NCBI GenBank assembly: GCA_035578175.1
Contig: JAQMRL010000003.1
Coordinates: 24,390,419 to 24,454,418, forward strand
Source of the DNA: Catonia carolina
Lineage: Eukaryota > Arthropoda > Insecta > Hemiptera > Achilidae
Reading direction: 5' to 3'
DNA length: 64,000 bases
In this document: positions 51,966 through 62,900 of the stretch, piece after piece
Layout of the letters: each line of letters starts with the position of its first letter
How positions within the stretch are numbered: position 1 is the first letter of the stretch
Position numbers and translations under genes: made by a program
The notes under the pieces: generated by a model
What the model was told of the DNA's origin: nothing
The model's input: the letters and a program-made list of their open reading frames with translations, nothing else
The model's database searches: none

Positions 51966-52805
51966 GTTGGCTTTCATTTTGCTTCATTCACTCATGATTA
52001 AAATAAGGTTATGTTTTTTGAGGTTAGTTTTTTTTTTGCTTATTTCTAATGTATTATTACTAATGTTAGGTTATATTAATCATTATTAGCATTGACAAGA
52101 GAAAGTCGTGCGAGTGTTCAAACCAGATTTTTTTAAATTGTTTTTTATAGGTTTTCAAGGATATAAGTAAATAGGTTGGTATTTCAAATAAAACTATTAA
52201 CAAAAGTGCTTAAATAACTGTGGAATTAATGTATGAGAACTAACAGCATAAACATGGTACGAAGAAATTGGCTACTATTAATTTTCTAGATTACGGTTAT
52301 TAATAGATAATGGTCTAATACTTTGTGTATAACATAATACAATTAATTTTCAAGCATTTAGTAACTTAATATTGTTTATTTTTTAGTAATTTAAGTAATG
52401 AAATGTGTTGTAGGAATTACAGTTATAGACTGAAAACAATTACTTCGGCGCCATTCAATTTAGTAATTATTAACCAATTGAATGAATATTGAACATTCCA
52501 CTAGATATACCATTGCAGATTACTGTTTTTCTGTTTTTTTTAATGTATTTAAAAAACTATATTTCTTTTACAAGTAATACGCATATTTCTATTTAAAAAG
52601 TTATTTATTTTATTAGTAGCCTACTTTTTTAATAGTTTTTTTAAATTAATTTCATATAAATAACATAGAAATTTATGTGCAAGCAGCTGCTACCACAGGG
52701 TGTTACAAAATGTTTAAACTTGCAATTTATGTTTCATTTGTGATCAAATGAAACAATTGTATCAAACTTACAACATACACACTTTGTCTTGATTCTAAGG
52801 CGTCA
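51966..52805. other. AT-rich spacer
   Basis: No gene. A short palindrome GTTTCATTTGTGATCAAATGAAAC-like hairpin lies near 52732-52755 (arms of 9 bp). Confidence 0.45.
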
Positions 52806-52810
52806 TCAAT

Positions 52811-53427
52811 TCCTAATAATATGTGTACGTTGCAATCTGTTCAATTCAGAACAATAAGCAAGCCATGACCCAATGAGATGAGGATGATGTGTATGACGTG
52901 TAAATGAGGTGTAGTCTTGTACAGACATAGGTCGACCATTCCTGAGAGAGTATGGTTAATTGAACCCCAACCATCAAAGTACACCAGCAACCACTGTCTT
53001 GTATTCAAATCCGTATAAAACCTAGTTTACACGGGTCGAGTATTTAAGTCGAGTAGATTAGTAATTTAGTACTTGACTTGTTTGGACACGTCGTTTTAGT
53101 CGAGTAGTTTAGTTGCAGTCAAGTAGAACGGTCGAGTGCACAGTTTAGTAGCTTACCCCCCCCCCCCACATCGCAAACGTACTTTACGAGCGAGATCTCG
53201 CCTCCGTGGAGCCACAACAATGCACTAAATTCGCTATCTACGTTAAATGTGCGGACAGTTATTAAATCACTCGACTGTTACTACTCGACTGAAATACTCG
53301 ACCGTAAAACTAGGCTTAAAAGTAACTACCTTTACTAGGATCTGAACCAGGAACCTTCGTCTCCAAAATCAGCTGTTAAACAGCTGACTCACGGCGACGA
53401 ATTTACCTCTCGACTAACCCGGTGGGT
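52811..53427 (-). repeat. SINE family D, inverted, interrupted by a MITE
   Basis: The left part (52811-53020) has GTGTACGTTGCAATCTGTTC, CCATGACCCAATGAGATGAG and CATCAAAGTACACCAGCAAC. The right part (53317-53427) has AAAAGTAACTACCTTTACTA, GGATCTGAACCAGGAACCTT and CTCGACTAACCCGGTGGG. Together they equal the 41167-41496 SINE in inverted orientation. Confidence 0.85.
53021..53316. mobile_element. MITE nested in a SINE
   Basis: It starts CCTAGTTTACACGGGTCGAG and ends ACTCGACCGTAAAACTAGG. The outer about 35 bp form an imperfect terminal inverted repeat. TAAAA lies immediately outside both ends in the SINE (left ...GTATAAAA, right CTTAAAAGTAAC), a possible target duplication. The interior repeats the motif TCGAGTAG/CTACTCGA several times and has a C run of about 13 at 53156-53167. 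No coding content. Confidence 0.78.
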
Positions 53428-53479
53428 CACGTAATAATTAAAGGGAAAATTATGGGTAAAAGAGATCGTGATAGACGCA

Positions 53480-53605
53480 ATTCTGGCTAAACAATTTGAG
53501 GTCATGGTTCAGCTCCATATGGTTTAGAGCTGCAGCATCTAAAGTCGTTATTGGCCAGCCATTTTGGAGGAGACGGCGCGTGAAGAAGAAGAATAAGGAT
53601 TTTAT
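53480..53605 (+). mobile_element. LINE extreme 3' end (29791 family)
   Basis: The plus strand reads WLNNLRSWFSSIWFRAAASK, VVIGQPFWRRRRVKKKNK and ends in GAAGAAGAAGAATAAGG. It corresponds to the LRNLRQWY..LFRLAVDRVKV end and the GAAGAA tail of the 29791 element. Confidence 0.6.
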
Positions 53606-53649
53606 CGGTTCAAATCCCATTTTATATTATACCTTTGGCGGGAGCTAGA

Positions 53650-54016
53650 GCGGACGCCAAATAAGCTTACCGGTTTTCTGAAGTGCGCAGAAAGTTTATT
53701 TTGGTAATGGTGCACTCGGTTGCCTCAGCGAATGGTGAGGGTCAGTGCTGTACCAGCTGCTATCAGAGTCACGTCGCTCTCGCAACGTTATATATCAGCT
53801 AACCTGAAAACATTAGTCTGTAATGTGTTGTATGTAGTACGCGTTAATTTTTTTATACAATGTTTACAATTGAATGTTTTTAACGTCCCTAATAGATGAT
53901 AATTTACATCGTTTAGAACATGTGATTTAATAGATAGTTCGGTACTAAGACACGAAATCTACCGACTAAATCCGAACTGTTCGCGCAGCTACACCGGCAA
54001 GCTTATTTGCCGTCCA
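53650..54016. repeat. Element bounded by about 28-bp inverted repeats
   Basis: AGAGCGGACGCCAAATAAGC (plus TTACCGGT) at 53650-53677 is answered by ACCGGCAAGCTTATTTGCCG (plus TCCACTCT) at 53988-54015, inverted with about three mismatches. The interior is GC-rich for the window and includes GTTATATATCAGC, a TATA-like string. It may be a MITE or a fold-back remnant. No target duplication was seen. Confidence 0.5.
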
Positions 54017-54439
54017 CTCTGTCTTATTACAAAAATAATAATAAAAAATTATTTGCTCTTGAAGTTTAAAACGTAATACTCTACTAACACTTTTACGAAA
54101 ATATTTACTAACTTTTACGGTCGAGATTACGAAAAGTAAAATGTGAGGTAGGGCTTTGTTGAATATTGTATGGTTTGCCGATGTTCCGATTTTATAATAG
54201 CCTGCTTATTGAATTGAACTTTCTACGGAGCCGTGCTGTCAGAAGAACGAAATTTTTAGTTGGATTCCTATTTTATGTACATATAAATATCGGATACATT
54301 CCAAATTAAAATATTACAACAATAAATGATTTATTTACCGGAAAAGTAAATACTTTACCAAAATTTATCTATGTAAATATTTTGGTTTAACAGCATTTAA
54401 TTATCTGGATCACTATCACTGAATTCCGTCTTTCTCTAA
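54017..54439. other. AT-rich spacer
   Basis: Nothing recognised. Confidence 0.5.
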
Positions 54440-54441
54440 TA

Positions 54442-55084
54442 CCGTGCGTTCGGAAAGTCGCTGTGCACTGGAATTGTGACTATGGATTTATGAAAATATG
54501 TATAAAGAAATGACTAAGCATTTTGGAAAAAAATTTATTCAATACCTTAATTACATTGTTAAACCGTGATTACATTGTTTATAGAAGGTGTTCGAAATGA
54601 CCTCCATTGGCATCAATACAGCATTGCACTCGTTTCATTTTGTTTGCAAACACCTTTCGCAACTGTATAAAACGTTATGCAACGTGTTTGGTGAACGAAT
54701 AATTTCAAAGAATTTGTGGCCTGCAAGATCTCCTGATCTGACTCCCCCCGATTTCTTTTTATGGGGTGCGGCGAAACAAACTGTGTATCGGAACAGACCA
54801 CACACGATTGACGAACTTAAAGCCGCAATAACGGCATACATTCAAGGAATCACTGTTCTTCAGTTGCGAAAGGTGTTTGCAAACAAAATGAAACGAGTGC
54901 AATGCTGTATTGATGCCAATGGAGGTCATTTCGAACACCTTCTATAAACAATGTAATCACGGTTTAACAATGTAATTAAGGTATTGAATAAATTTTTTTC
55001 CAAAATGCTTAGTCATTTCTTTATACATATTTTCATAAATCCATAGTCACAATTCCAGTGCACAGCGACTTTCCGAACGCACGG
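54442..55084. mobile_element. Mariner/DUF4817 fold-back element with 224-bp perfect inverted arms
   Basis: The left arm 54442-54665 (CCGTGCGTTCGGAAAGTCGC...) and right arm 54861-55084 are, base by base as far as I can check, exact inverted complements. TA flanks each edge (54440-54441 and 55085-55086). The arms include the transposase C-terminus, stop codon and 3' terminus. The 195-bp centre carries more of the same transposase. Both ends thus come from the 3' end of one parent. Arm identity implies a recent origin. Confidence 0.9.
54670..54947 (+). pseudogene. Transposase C-terminal fragment in the fold-back element
   Basis: The frame contains VFGERIISKNLWPARSPDLT, PPDFFLWGAAKQTVYRNRPH, TIDELKAAITAYIQGI and KVFANKMKRVQCCIDANGGH ending FEHLL and a stop. 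The last catalytic aspartate (PDFFLWG) is present. The rest of the core and the DNA-binding domain are missing. The open frame begins at 54588, but its first 25 codons are only the antisense of the mirrored arm. Confidence 0.87.
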
Positions 55085-55086
55085 TA

Positions 55087-55385
55087 TAAGGCATCAATGA
55101 GGTTTTTTTAAATTTAATACACACTGAACATTTTTCCGAGTTATCTTTTCACAGTTGCAAAATTAATTTAATTATGTTAAAAAACGGTTCTAGCAGACGG
55201 TTAAGGCCATTCTAAGGCGTATTTTTGTATTCAAATTTAAAATGGTGTTTCTTCAAGTTTTTGTAAGTTCAAAATTTATCATTATTTCGAGATCAATGAA
55301 GGTCTTAATACACAATATGTTATTAATATTATTTTTAGGATTATTACAAACGCTTAATTTTATCTGTCAACGTACTGAAATAAAT
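55087..55385. other. Short spacer
   Basis: Nothing recognised. Confidence 0.5.
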
Positions 55386-55389
55386 TGGT

Positions 55390-55530
55390 TTTGGCCGCCT
55401 TCGTACCGTAGTGGTAGCGCACTACCCTACAACTCAGAGGTCCCGGTTTGATACCCGGCTAGGGTCTGAAAATTTTCATAAGCTTAAACCCATCGTAGTT
55501 TTAATAACGGAGTTGTTGATGCGAATTTAA
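55390..55530 (+). repeat. SINE family B
   Basis: GGCCGCCTTCGTACCGTAGT, GGTAGCGCACTACCCTACAA, GAGGTCCCGGTTTGATACCC, GGCTAGGGTCTGAAAATTTT and ACCCATCGTAGTTTTAATAA are head, B box (one base altered) and tail. Confidence 0.83.
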
Positions 55531-55960
55531 ATTATAAAAACAATCGGTTTTGGTTTCAGAACAGTACTGGTTTTTATAAAGATAAAAAAAATTTAAAAGG
55601 TAAGTTTTTGAACATATTTTGCTTAGACGGTTGTGTTGAGAAGAAATTATTAGCACTTTCTTCCCACATTAGTTTAAGGGGAGCAATGCATCAAAAAAGC
55701 GAAGAAAATATCAATTAACGGATTTTTAGCCTATTATGTAGGCCTAGTTTGAAATCTCCGCTTTAAAATAGCGTCAAAAACTTGGAAATCGGAGAAGTAA
55801 GGTATTTTTATTTATTTTTCGTGGAACTATCGTACCAACGGCTGATTTGGAAAGTGCTTAGTATTGAAGAAATTAGGACTTTATCCAGGAAAACTTATCT
55901 GTAAGGTGATGCTGAAGTTAGATTCACCACTCATATCAAAACATAAAAATGTTTGGAAGA
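55531..55960. other. Spacer, nothing recognised
   Basis: AT-rich with no supported feature. Confidence 0.45.
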
Positions 55961-55965
55961 TTTAT

Positions 55966-56285
55966 TGTTGTTGTTTAGGTCAACAGCCGAAAGGCTGGTT
56001 TGAACCTTTAGAGGTTTTACTAAGTAAAACGAGGAGTGAGGTGGTTTACCATTGCCTTCCTCACTGAGTGGAAAAGTACGCTTATCAGCATGCCGGGCCC
56101 TCTGAAAAGCACATATTTTCCACTCTGTAAATGACACCTTCACTTCATTCACCACAGGGTCTGGCTGTACAATGAAATTCATTACTTTCAGAGAAGATAA
56201 CTCTGATTAGTGTCTTTTACACCTCTACCTCTTCTGTTCTTAAATGATTCAGTCATTTAATTGACTGACCATGTGATAAGAAAAT
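55966..56285 (+). repeat. Dispersed repeat F, complete copy
   Basis: TCAACAGCCGAAAGGCTGGT, ACTAAGTAAAACGAGGAGTG, CACTGAGTGGAAAAGTACGC, CACCACAGGGTCTGGCTGTA, TGTCTTTTACACCTCTACCT and GACTGACCATGTGATAAG. This uninterrupted copy defines the family of about 310 bp used to recognise 29311, 42076 and 21413. No reading frame is conserved between copies. Confidence 0.82.
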
Positions 56286-58640
56286 ATATATTTATACAAA
56301 ATATATATTTATATAAAAAAATTATAAAGGAAAGCAATTGTTTAGAAATTGTTTAATGGAGTACAATTGTTAAAATAAAGTAAGAACCTTGTACCAAGAT
56401 AAAGACGATCCAGATAATCCTTTCTTATGCATTAAGGAATGAATTTATTTTTCTGTTTTCTGTAAATTCTGTATTTTAAGAGTTAAGTACCTTTTTCTCA
56501 GGTTCTACTAAAGATATCACTTTGAAATTTTCAGGGTACATTTCTAACCTCAATTTCTGCAATTAAAGAATTATTGTATTATCATAAATAGTGTTTAAGA
56601 AAATAAAACTTAAAAGCAGTCTTTTGTGCCATACTGTATTGGGAATTTAAAAAATCAGTAAAAAGATTTCTAAACGTTATTTTGTAAAAAGCATGAGACA
56701 AAAAGAGTAAAAAGTTCTATATACATTTTCATACAAAGAAAACAAAATGAAAACATATTTCCTGTTAAAAGTTAACATGAACAAGGATAGAGGGCACTAA
56801 TCCCCTTTCATACACAATCATTACAGACATTGAAATTTATTTGCCATCATCATCATTTAAAAATTAATTATTTGTCTGTAAATTACTTAGTTATAAAACA
56901 TTTCTTGGTTTATTAAAGAAGCGTAAACAGTTGTCAAGTTCTCATAGTAACGCGCAAAATATATATAAATGGAACTTAAATTTCAGGGTAATCTTCATCA
57001 AAGTTGAAAGATTTATGTTTGTTTTTAAATTGTTTGTTTATTTCCCAGTTGATTATCATAATGATGTGTCTATGAAATTTTCTTCAGCTTCTATATTGGT
57101 AAAATAAATATTAAATTTTCTTTTAAGTTGTGAATTATATTGCTTGTTTGATTGATTTATTGCCTAAACGATGGAGAACAGTCTTCTTAGTTATTTAATA
57201 ACGCGGTTCTTCAGCTTATATCGTATTAGTAAATATATTGCCATCAGTACTAGATGTATTATACTATTACTTAGCTTATAGTCACCTAAACAAGTTTCAG
57301 TTGTCTGGTAGCCATGTCTAGTAGGTTAATCATGAAGCCCATCGCAGACAGGTGAAGCGGTAAATTAACTATTGCAAATGACCAGCAAGTTTAATTTCTA
57401 TGAAAAATAGTTTTGATAAAATTAAATAAAAAAATTTAAATAAAAATAGTTCTGATGATAAAACAGTGTCAAATTTTAAAAAAGTGATTAATTTCTTTTT
57501 AAATTTCCAATAATTTTTAACAATAAAACGTTTTTACCGCAGATGGATTCGACCCACCTGTCTCTACATCTCCACGCAACAACGTTACCATAACTCGAAA
57601 CTTACAATGTGACATAGTTATAAAATTTACAATACTTATAGAAAACGGTAACAAATTCATGTATTTATCTTTTTTGAGCTAAAATACAACTTAAAATGTA
57701 TCAAAATTGATATTTTTTAAAAAGTCTAAATATTTTATAATTATTCCTGATTAAAACAATTCTTCATTTATTCTTGGAAAAATTATTACGAAACTAATAA
57801 AAATCAATGCTATTTCCCTATGATTTAAATTCCGTGAGACATCCGGTATAAGTAGTTTGCTAAGTTAACATTCTAGAAGGTTCCAAACAGTTAACAACTA
57901 AAACATTCCAGAACATAAACAATAAAGTGCGTGAGTGTAGTTAAACATAAAATAACATGCCATACCTTAATAGAAAATTCTTGAACATAATAAATCTTGC
58001 TAAATACCTTATAACAGAATGTCTCAAAAGACTCTGTGTCCGGAACAGTAATTAACTTTGCTGGGCGAATCTTTGTGCATAACCGTCATTTTCAATTCAA
58101 TTAAGGTAATATTAGAATAATTTTCAGTCACGTTGTACTGTGTATATATTGTGAAACACCCTGTGAAACTTATATAAAATGAACACAAATAACTAAAGAA
58201 CTTATCCGTCCTTATACTAAACTATATTAATAATACACCTATTAATTTTATTATCTATCTAAATAATATATAATTTAATTTAAACCTATTATTTTCCCCA
58301 TTAATTTAGGTTAATTGATATTTATTACTTTACATTATTTTTTTACTAACTTATATAGTATTATTTATAATTTACAGAAAAAAGTTATGAAGGTGAATTT
58401 ATAGTAAAAATTAAGATAATTTGTATTTATTAAATTATATTTAACTTTTTATAGAAATGTTTATTTGTTGAGAGTTTCTCCTACGTTTTTTATAATGAAG
58501 TAATTTGTAATAGCCATATGTAGTATGTATACATGGTATATCTGTTTTTATAAGTATATTAAATTATTTTTACATAGATTGATAAAAAAAAGTCTCTTAT
58601 ACATGAACAACGATTTAGCCTACATTATATTTAGAGTAAA
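56286..58640. other. Long AT-rich spacer, no gene seen
   Basis: At 57540-57600 GATGGATTCGACCCACCTGT and CAACAACGTTACCATAACTC look like the complement of a worn tRNA-like head. GTGAAACACCCTGTGAAAC at 58151 resembles a transposon end but has no partner. Otherwise nothing. Confidence 0.45.
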
Positions 58641-58649
58641 TTATTTTGA

Positions 58650-58960
58650 CTTTGATGTAAGATTAAATGAATGCATTTTACAGAAGACAGAAGCAATAAC
58701 AGATTACATTGTAACAACTAAGCCAAGGTTCGTTTGGGATCTAAATAAAAAAATAAAATATCATCTGGGGTATTTGCATTAAAACAAATTTCCAGATTAA
58801 ATGATAAAAAATTAGTAATGGCAGCTTATCGTGGTCCAATTATGTCTCATATCCGTTATGTAACTTAGTATGGTGTAATTCCAATATTGGTAATATGAAT
58901 AGAGCTTTGAAATTCTAAAGAAAGCCATAGTTACTTAAATCAGAAGTTTTCCTTTGTTTG
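58650..58960 (+). mobile_element. LINE fragment, RT thumb region
   Basis: Across a frameshift near 58766 translation reads FVWDLNKKIKYHLG, then VFALKQISRLNDKKLVMAAY, RGPIMSHIRYVT, stop, YGVI and NRALKF. This follows 'W..HI..I..KLSSGVFALRRIS....L..AYYGLIYSHL.YGI..WG....M.R.F.LQKKA' found in jockey/Vingi-type LINEs. It is a short, broken fragment. Confidence 0.65.
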
Positions 58961-59224
58961 CAACGAGGCGTAAAGGGGGGAAAGCATCAGTGCTCGTGCG
59001 CGACTGCTTTAATTTCAGTACAACAAACATAGCAACTTATACTATACCCAGAGCATTTATACAGTGTATCGCGGAACCTTTTATAGGTTAACTGTACAAA
59101 TATAACTGTTTGTTACCGAAAAAATAAATGTTAGTTTCTCGAAAAACGTGGGCGACTATTCACAGTGCTGAAGGAAATGACTAAAAAGCTGATTCTTAGA
59201 AATTTAAAAAGTGCTTACAAGAGT

Positions 59225-59770
59225 CCTTTTGTTTGGTTTAAAATGAGTGTAACCCAATCCTAAAAAACGGGTGTTAATTTTCTGCATGACTTATGTTAAA
59301 TTAATTTCGCGATACTGGGAGTGTACAAAATCTCAAAAGCAGTTCTCTTGGTGTTGTGTAACAGGGCTTTTATTCTATGATAAATGTATGGATGGTGTGG
59401 TTTCTTACGACTTAATCCATCAGTTTATTGCAATTTTAGATTTACACGAACGAGAAAGTTGTTTTCAGCAGTATAACGCAACTTGTTGTAGCTACTGCCG
59501 ATGGCACGCTAGACATGTTACAGGATTTTTTGGCCATCGTTTAATATCGAAGAATTTTGGCCTCCTAGATCCCCAGACCTTACAACAGCAGACTTTTTCT
59601 TGTAGGGATATTTAAAAAGTGTGGTTTTTTAAAAATTATTATACTCTTGACGTATTGAAAGCGAACATTAAACGTGAAATTTCTAATTTTCATGAGTAAA
59701 TATTAGGAAGAGTGGCTACAAATCTTACAAAATGAGTACGAACCTGCATTCGGGTTACAGGGAATAATGT
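59225..59770 (+). mobile_element. Mariner/DUF4817-type transposon remnant, plus strand
   Basis: The frame 59271-59615 contains WCCVTGLLFYDKCMDGVVSY, LIHQFIAILDLHERESCFQQ, YNATC and FFGHRLISKNFGLLDPQTLQ. After frameshifts come TLDVLKANIKREISNFHE, then RVATNLTK and VRTCIRVTG. Family motifs are 'FFQQDGATCH' (here D is Y) and 'FFGDRLISKNLWPPRSPDLT', so catalytic residues are lost. Ends were not found. Confidence 0.75.
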
Positions 59771-59844
59771 TTTACATCTATTATAAAGTTACTAATAATA
59801 GAAGTAACTCTTCGGGTAGTACAGCCCGAAGTCAGTTACTGCTG

Positions 59845-60310
59845 CGAAACTATTTCTAATTTAAAAACTAAAAAGAGAATGAGAGAAATTCTTGGGATAG
59901 AAAGAAGAATAGAAAGAAGAAGACTTGCATAAATAAAACCGAAACTCAACGATATCTGGATCTTAATGTGTAATTCTGAACTCTACCATGAAACCGAGCC
60001 AGTTACTGACATCATGCGGAAGAAACGAATTTCTTTCTTCGGGCATTTACTTAGAATAACGGACAATTGAGTGAATAAACAACTCATTTATGTAATTAAC
60101 TCGTAGAAAAATCCTCCAAGATGGTTGACCGAATTGAAGTATTGCAGAACAAGATCTTTTAGAAAAATCTGAACAGCTTAAGTTTCTTAAACATAAAGAC
60201 ACAAGATTCGTTGAAAAACTCGAGCTTCGTCGTCATTGATTTGCACAGATAAAATCAAACAGATCAGATCCAAAAATATGAAGAATTATTGAGAAAATGT
60301 ATGAATCCTA
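59845..60310 (+). mobile_element. LINE 3' end, plus strand (5400 family)
   Basis: Translation reads PKLNDIWILMCNSELYHETE, PVTDIMRKKRISFFGHLLRI, a stop, KQLIYVIN..KNPPRWLTEL, and a decayed 'FAQIKSNRSDPKI*RIIEKMYES' end. It is the same family as the minus-strand copy at 5400-5965. Several stops. Confidence 0.75.
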
Positions 60311-60630
60311 AAACCAAACCAAGAAGGATTTCTAAATTTTATTCAAGTGGTCCAATGAGGGTGTAAGAGCAAAAAAAAGTAAGTTACTAATGGTAAGTTT
60401 TATTACAATTCCAATATTGTTGCATAAAATTATAATAATTATTTAAATAACTATTTCGTTAATTTATATTTTTGTACTACATTCACGTCAGCTAAAAATG
60501 AGTTGTGTCATTTTTTAAAAACCCTATAGCTGCTATCCAGTAAACTGCTATCCAGTAAACTGGTGGGTAAATAATTTTTGTAGAATTCAAGGAGTTTTTC
60601 GTACACTAGACTAAAATTTTTATATTTCTT
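60311..60630. other. Spacer with a small tandem duplication
   Basis: TGCTATCCAGTAAAC occurs twice in tandem at about 60531-60560. No gene. Confidence 0.5.
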
Positions 60631-60639
60631 CCTTAACAA

Positions 60640-60930
60640 CTATTAAATGAATAGATTGCTGGACCATAAGAGGAATGAGGATATACGAAATGAGCTTGGG
60701 ATGCTGTGTGTAACGGATGCGATCACTGGTTATAGGCAGAGCTGGTATGAGCATGTGCTGAGAATGGCAGATGAGCGAGCACCGAAGATTATCCTTAATT
60801 ACCAACCGGTTGGGCGACGTAACATAGGAAGACCAAAGAAAAGATGGTCATCGCAAGTAACTTAAAGATTTGCTAGCTTGAGAACGGAACAGGACTACAA
60901 GGCCTAAACCGTGATGCTTATGATGATGAT
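60640..60930 (+). mobile_element. LINE 3' end with (GAT)n tail
   Basis: Frame 60647-60865 reads MNRLLDHKRNEDIRNELGML, CVTDAITGYRQSWYEHVLRM, ADERAPKIILNYQPVGRRNI and GRPKKRWSSQVT. The LINE blocks are 'TRLDHKRNEDIR.ELGI', 'I..YR..WYEHVLRM...R.PK..L.Y.P.GRRDIGRP..RW'. The end is (GATGAT)n at 60918-60936, a typical simple-repeat tail. 5'-truncated. Confidence 0.85.
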
Positions 60931-60939
60931 GATGATCGT

Positions 60940-62300
60940 TGTGAATGAGGTTGTTTGTCAAGTACAAGGGCGCAGCTTTTAAAGCTCGGAAGTTTAAATG
61001 AAAAAGCTTAATGATTTGAAAAATATTTTAATTCACTAGTTAAAGAGATTTTTATCATCCTCATATTTACCCTATCGTATAATTTGTTTAACCAATATAA
61101 TATTAAAACTTGTAGATGCATGGTTTCTAGAGAATGGTGGTAATGATAAATACCAACTTTCATCCAGCTAGTTAATAAACTTTTTAGCAATGTACATTAA
61201 CTTTTAAAAAATCGTGAATATTTTTATTTTATGTTCTAATAATTATATATTAATTAGTGTTGTTATTAATTGTTATAATTAGAAACTGTTTTATTAATAA
61301 ACCGTTAATTTATAGTGTCTATAATACAAAAGGTATATAATTACAATTTACGTATTACAGACTTGTAATAATTTAAGACATATAGTAATTTTTTTCTACT
61401 TTATGATTTATTGTCTTGTCCGTCAGAATTACGGACTACATAAGCCTACCTGTGTTTTATAACTAATTTATAAATATTGATCACGTATACTGCGTTTCGT
61501 TTGTTTATCCTTCGTGGAATAATTACGTTCATTAATTATTTGGGCTAATAATTAATTAACAAAACTGGATATTTTATTAAAAATATTTACATATAATTTT
61601 TTTTTAATACAGTACGACGTTTGTATACTAACAGGTTGAAAATTAGATTAGATTATAATTTAATTAGATTAGATAAATCTAGCTAAATAAAAGCCAAAGA
61701 CGATTCAAGGAAAATTATTTTTCGATTTTTATTGTATTAATAAAGTACATTTTTTTAATTGCTCGGAGAATCAAAAAATGGTTGCGGCGGAAAAATAAGG
61801 GATTATATGTATTGTAACAATGACAATGGATTTCTGATGAATGAAATGTTTTAAATGAGGTTTAGCAGGTGTTTCTCGGAATAGTAGCCGATTGGGTTCA
61901 ATTGTTGTCCCTTAGGGAAAAAGGTTTTTCTTATTAAGTTTTTGTGCCTATTATTATTTCCGTATATTATTCTTTAATCCTTTATTTATTTACATCATTA
62001 TTTTATTTTTTAGACTGGTCTAGCACGTAGAGGATCATCATGGTCATATATATAGTTTAGAGAAATTTAAGAAAGCTTACGAAACAAATATTGTAATCTA
62101 CGCAATTGTAGAACTGCAGTGATGAACGCTCCAAAAAAAAATCAAGTTTTAAAAATTTGACAAAAAATTAATAATTATTGAAAATATACTTACAGATTTT
62201 AAATAATCAATCAAAATTTTACAAAAACGTTTCCAGCCCAAAGTCCAGGTACATACCACCACTCTTGTGATCTCCTCACCGCATCTGTGGTCGTTCTAGT
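60940..62300. other. AT-rich spacer, no gene seen
   Basis: No supported feature. Confidence 0.45.
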
Positions 62301-62304
62301 CATC

Positions 62305-62900
62305 TTGTTCCTGTCCAAGGTCTCTATATTTTAATAAAACTACTCCATCTTCCTTCCATGAGTCATTCATTTTTAAGAAGGAATCACACCCTCTCAAAAA
62401 CTTACATTACCAAATATTTTAAAAAATTATTTTATTTCTGTAAACCTTATTATTATTATTTTAAATTTAAAAGTTTTCAAAGGATTTTTGTATATTATAA
62501 TTATTACGCATAAACTTTAAAGGGGTCATTATATATTTTTAAAGACATCTTAATAAATATTAACTGAAAATGCATAAGGCTTTTTGTTATGTAATCAGTA
62601 GTTTGTTCCTGTCCATGATCTCTATATTTGAACAACACTACTCCATCTTCCGCCCGTGAGTTTTTAATTTTTTGAGAAGGGATCACCCTCTCAAAACATT
62701 ACACCACATATAGGGCCTAACAAAAAAAAAATTACATTTTATTTCTGTAAACCTCATTATTATTTAAAATTTTGAAATTTTCAAAGGATTTTTGTATATT
62801 ATAATTATTAGCTATTTATAAAATTTAAAGAGATGATTTTATATTTAAAGGTATCTTTAATAATTAACTGCAAATGCATAAAGTTTTTTGTTATGTAATC
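62305..62900. repeat. Two-copy tandem duplication, unit about 298 bp
   Basis: Unit 1 starts TTGTTCCTGTCCAAGGTCTC (62305) and unit 2 starts TTGTTCCTGTCCATGATCTC (62603). Both then run CTACTCCATCTTCCK, TCACACCCTCTCAAAA-like, ATTTTATTTCTGTAAACCT, GTTTTCAAAGGATTTTTGTA and AATGCATAARGYTTTTTGTT to TGTAATCARYAG. They have diverged by substitutions and short indels. Confidence 0.85.

Noticed and set aside
54588..54660. N-terminal part of the 119-codon ORF in the fold-back element as genuine protein
   Set aside because: These codons are the inverted copy of the transposase 3' end, not coding sequence.
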